Source of the DNA: Komagataeibacter diospyri
GTDB taxonomy: Bacteria; Pseudomonadota; Alphaproteobacteria; Acetobacterales; Acetobacteraceae
Direction: 5' to 3'
Assembly (NCBI RefSeq): GCF_006538165.1
Contig: NZ_BDLU01000032.1
Location: forward strand, 310,001-374,000
DNA length: 64,000 nucleotides
Within the stretch, counting starts at the first letter, position 1, and each line of letters starts with the position of its first letter. This document shows positions 62,174 to 64,000 of the stretch, piece after piece. The notes below the pieces were generated by a model. It had not been told where the DNA came from and did no database searches. It saw only the letters and a list, made by a program, of their open reading frames with translations. A program made the position numbers and the translations under genes.

Positions 62174-64000
62174 TCACAGGTTGCCAGTCAGATCATCGTT
62201 CTGGATGCGACGGCGGCTGCGCCCGCGCAGAAGCACCATGGCGCAGGACGTGCCCGCAACACTGGCCCCGATGCCCAGCGCGTAAAGCAGCAGCGGATGC
62301 CCCCCCAGATACCAGTCCGGCCACATCCATGCGGGCATGTAGCCCACCGTATAGGCACCGACGGTGCGATAATTATCCAGTCGCGCCCCGTGACGCACGA
62401 CCATGTCCCCCGCGAAGCGCCCGATCCGTGCCGGATCACGCATGTCCTGCACCATGGCGGACAGCGTATCAGGCGTGGTGCCCAGCACCGCCACGACCGA
62501 GCCATGCCGGCTATAGGGGGAGCGGGCCGCAACCAGCGCGCCTTCATCAAAGGTAGTGGGAATACCGGTCGTTTGTGCGCCATACAGATGGCTGATCCAC
62601 TGCCCTGCCTGCACCCGCCATGTCGCGCCATTACGGTAGCCTGCGTGGTCCAGCACCTGTGCTGCCGCGCCAAGCTGGCCCTGCGGGGAGATGACGATCA
62701 GGTCGTCCTGCGGGTCGGGTCCGTACGCCATGTCCGTCGTCCCGACATGCACGCCCGTTACGGGACAGCCGCTGGTCGCCCCGAAGAAGCCCATCATGTC
62801 CAGAAAGGCGCTTTCCGTAGCTGCTGCTGCATCAGGCGGCACGATGACCGTGGTGCGTGACAGGTCCGCCATGCGCGTGAATGGAAAGCCGGTCGTGACG
62901 AACAGCTTCAGGCTGGGAAGTGCGGCCAGGTGCCGGGAGTGCGAAAAATCCAGGATCGAGGACGGCTCAAGCCCGATCAGCGGGGCATTGTTCTCGTGTG
63001 CCCCGACATGGCGGGGACGGACATCCAGATAGACCGACAGCGTATTGCGCTCCCCCAGCAGCCACGAAGGGAGTTCCACGTCATGCGTCACCACTCCGCC
63101 GCCCCGTTTGCCAAACGGATTGAGCGACCACGACACCAGCGGATAGTTATGCAGGAATGTCCCGTTGAGCATGACGGCCACATGCGACTGCCAGCGGCTC
63201 ACCAGTGCCCCATCGGGTACGTCAATCCGGAGCCGGGCGGTAAACGGCCGCGAACGCCATGTATGCAGGTCAGGCGGCACGCTGAAAGGAATCTCCACCA
63301 GCATGGGTGCAAGACCGGGACGGCGCAGCACTCCATCGGGCAGCAGTTCACCAAGTGCTACGGGACGGTCAGTCGGCAGCATGGTGGGGGAATCATAGGG
63401 TCTATGCGGTGACACGGTAACAGCGGTCGGCATTGCGGTGGCGGTATCGACATGTACCTGCTGACCCAGCGCCAGGGCACGCGCCGCCGTGGTGACCTCG
63501 GCCCCGTCACGTCCCGATATGACCAGCACCGTGCCAAACGCATCATGCGGGTTGGCCACTTCCGCCACGACCGGCCCCGGTGGGGTACTGCCCCACGGAC
63601 CAGCCTGCCCCATGCCAATGGCAACGGCATTGCCATGCGCGGGCAGTCCTGCCGCAACATTGAAATGGATACGCCGGTCCTGCATGCTCATGCCCAGCCA
63701 TGAGGCCACCATCGCCGCGGCGGCCTGCGTGTCGCCACCGGGTGCCGCAGGCAGCACGAACGTAATGGGCACGGCATGGGCCTCACCCCGGTCGAGCAGG
63801 GGATAGGGCAGCGCGGAAAGCAGCCGGTGCGGGATCAGCCGCACGGTACTGAATGACAGCACGGACTCCGGTGCGATCGACACCTGCACATCCGGGTCAT
63901 GCACCACCAGCGCATCGCCCGTTGGCGGCTGCGCGTCGGGACCACAGGCCGCAGGGGGAAACGCCTCACTGGCTGCTGTCAGCAGCCGGAAATTGAAACG
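62174..64000 (-). CDS. bcsB: Cellulose synthase regulatory subunit BcsB, or BcsAB fusion (5' part beyond the window)
   Basis: 608 codons visible to the stop; the frame remains open through the right edge (visible N-terminal end reads RFNFRLLTAASEAF). BcsB is periplasmic and binds the growing glucan and BcsA. The C-terminal membrane anchor is visible (LLLYALGIGASVAGTSCAMV). The middle contains FD/CBD segments (LPAAPGGDTQAAAAMVASW; LSRTTVIVPPDAAAATES). With bcsC 17 bp downstream and no bcsX, bcsY or bcsD, this fits the two-gene bcsAB-bcsC operon, in which BcsA and BcsB are fused, but the fusion itself lies outside the window. Confidence 0.88.
   Translation of the reverse strand, partial: RFNFRLLTAASEAFPPAACGPDAQPPTGDALVVHDPDVQVSIAPESVLSFSTVRLIPHRLLSALPYPLLDRGEAHAVPITFVLPAAPGGDTQAAAAMVASWLGMSMQDRRIHFNVAAGLPAHGNAVAIGMGQAGPWGSTPPGPVVAEVANPHDAFGTVLVISGRDGAEVTTAARALALGQQVHVDTATAMPTAVTVSPHRPYDSPTMLPTDRPVALGELLPDGVLRRPGLAPMLVEIPFSVPPDLHTWRSRPFTARLRIDVPDGALVSRWQSHVAVMLNGTFLHNYPLVSWSLNPFGKRGGGVVTHDVELPSWLLGERNTLSVYLDVRPRHVGAHENNAPLIGLEPSSILDFSHSRHLAALPSLKLFVTTGFPFTRMADLSRTTVIVPPDAAAATESAFLDMMGFFGATSGCPVTGVHVGTTDMAYGPDPQDDLIVISPQGQLGAAAQVLDHAGYRNGATWRVQAGQWISHLYGAQTTGIPTTFDEGALVAARSPYSRHGSVVAVLGTTPDTLSAMVQDMRDPARIGRFAGDMVVRHGARLDNYRTVGAYTVGYMPAWMWPDWYLGGHPLLLYALGIGASVAGTSCAMVLLRGRSRRRIQNDDLTGNL

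Overview
The window is from an acetic acid bacterium (Acetobacteraceae, Alphaproteobacteria), most probably Komagataeibacter/Gluconacetobacter. The reasons are the high-GC, GC3-rich coding style, the alphaproteobacterial order of the ribosomal genes, and at the right edge a bcsAB-bcsC cellulose synthase operon of the compact kind found as an extra copy in Komagataeibacter. Species cannot be fixed from the sequence alone. No rRNA, tRNA, CRISPR array, insertion sequence or prophage was seen.

Layout. (1) 1-21.6 kb, all on the minus strand, is the core gene-expression block. Read in transcription order it is rplK-rplA-rplJ-rplL-rpoB-rpoC, then rpsL-rpsG-tuf (no fusA), then the S10/spc cluster rpsJ to rplF, which runs off the left edge. 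Candidate promoters, an rplJ attenuator, a hairpin in the rpsL leader and terminator-like stems lie between the sub-operons. (2) 21.6-31.3 kb, minus strand, carries rmuC, an OmpR-type response regulator and histidine kinase, and a three-gene RND efflux pump. The pump sits directly upstream of rplK, where secE-nusG would usually be. (3) 31.6-41.4 kb holds a dicarboxylate carrier and an MFS carrier (+), a giant YhdP/AsmA-like envelope protein (-), and divergently glnE and a peroxiredoxin (+). (4) 41.4-47.1 kb is a mix of small envelope proteins, two tandem paralogous secreted proteins, aat, a 2-hydroxyacid dehydrogenase, and EcsC, EVE and YciI-family proteins. (5) 47.2-52.7 kb is a tightly overlapping cytochrome c maturation operon ccmC-D-E-F-G-H-I (no ccmA/ccmB), followed by an SdhAF4-like gene. 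(6) 52.9-58.4 kb carries a membrane protein, a serine beta-lactamase-fold hydrolase, a two-domain M16 peptidase, and an AT-rich island with an unrecognised 95-aa gene and a probably broken second ORF. (7) 58.4-64 kb, minus strand, is bcsC and the 3' part of bcsB or a bcsAB fusion, cut by the window end.

How the genes fit together: regions 1 and 2 are translation, transcription and a likely two-component-controlled efflux pump. The Ccm operon supplies c-type cytochromes, which acetic acid bacteria need for the cytochrome subunits of their periplasmic PQQ-dependent dehydrogenases. The bcs genes make and export cellulose.

The most unusual signal is a dispersed repeat of roughly 50-90 bp present three times (34329, 45245, 52781). 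Each copy is in the same orientation and each lies exactly between two convergent genes. The best copy contains a perfect 12-bp stem flanked by T-rich sequence on both sides, as expected of a bidirectional terminator. Other points worth a second look are a 25-codon leader ORF overlapping the RND pump start, an ORF beside bcsC with an early in-frame TAA, and matching promoter-like sequences in front of rpsL and rplK.
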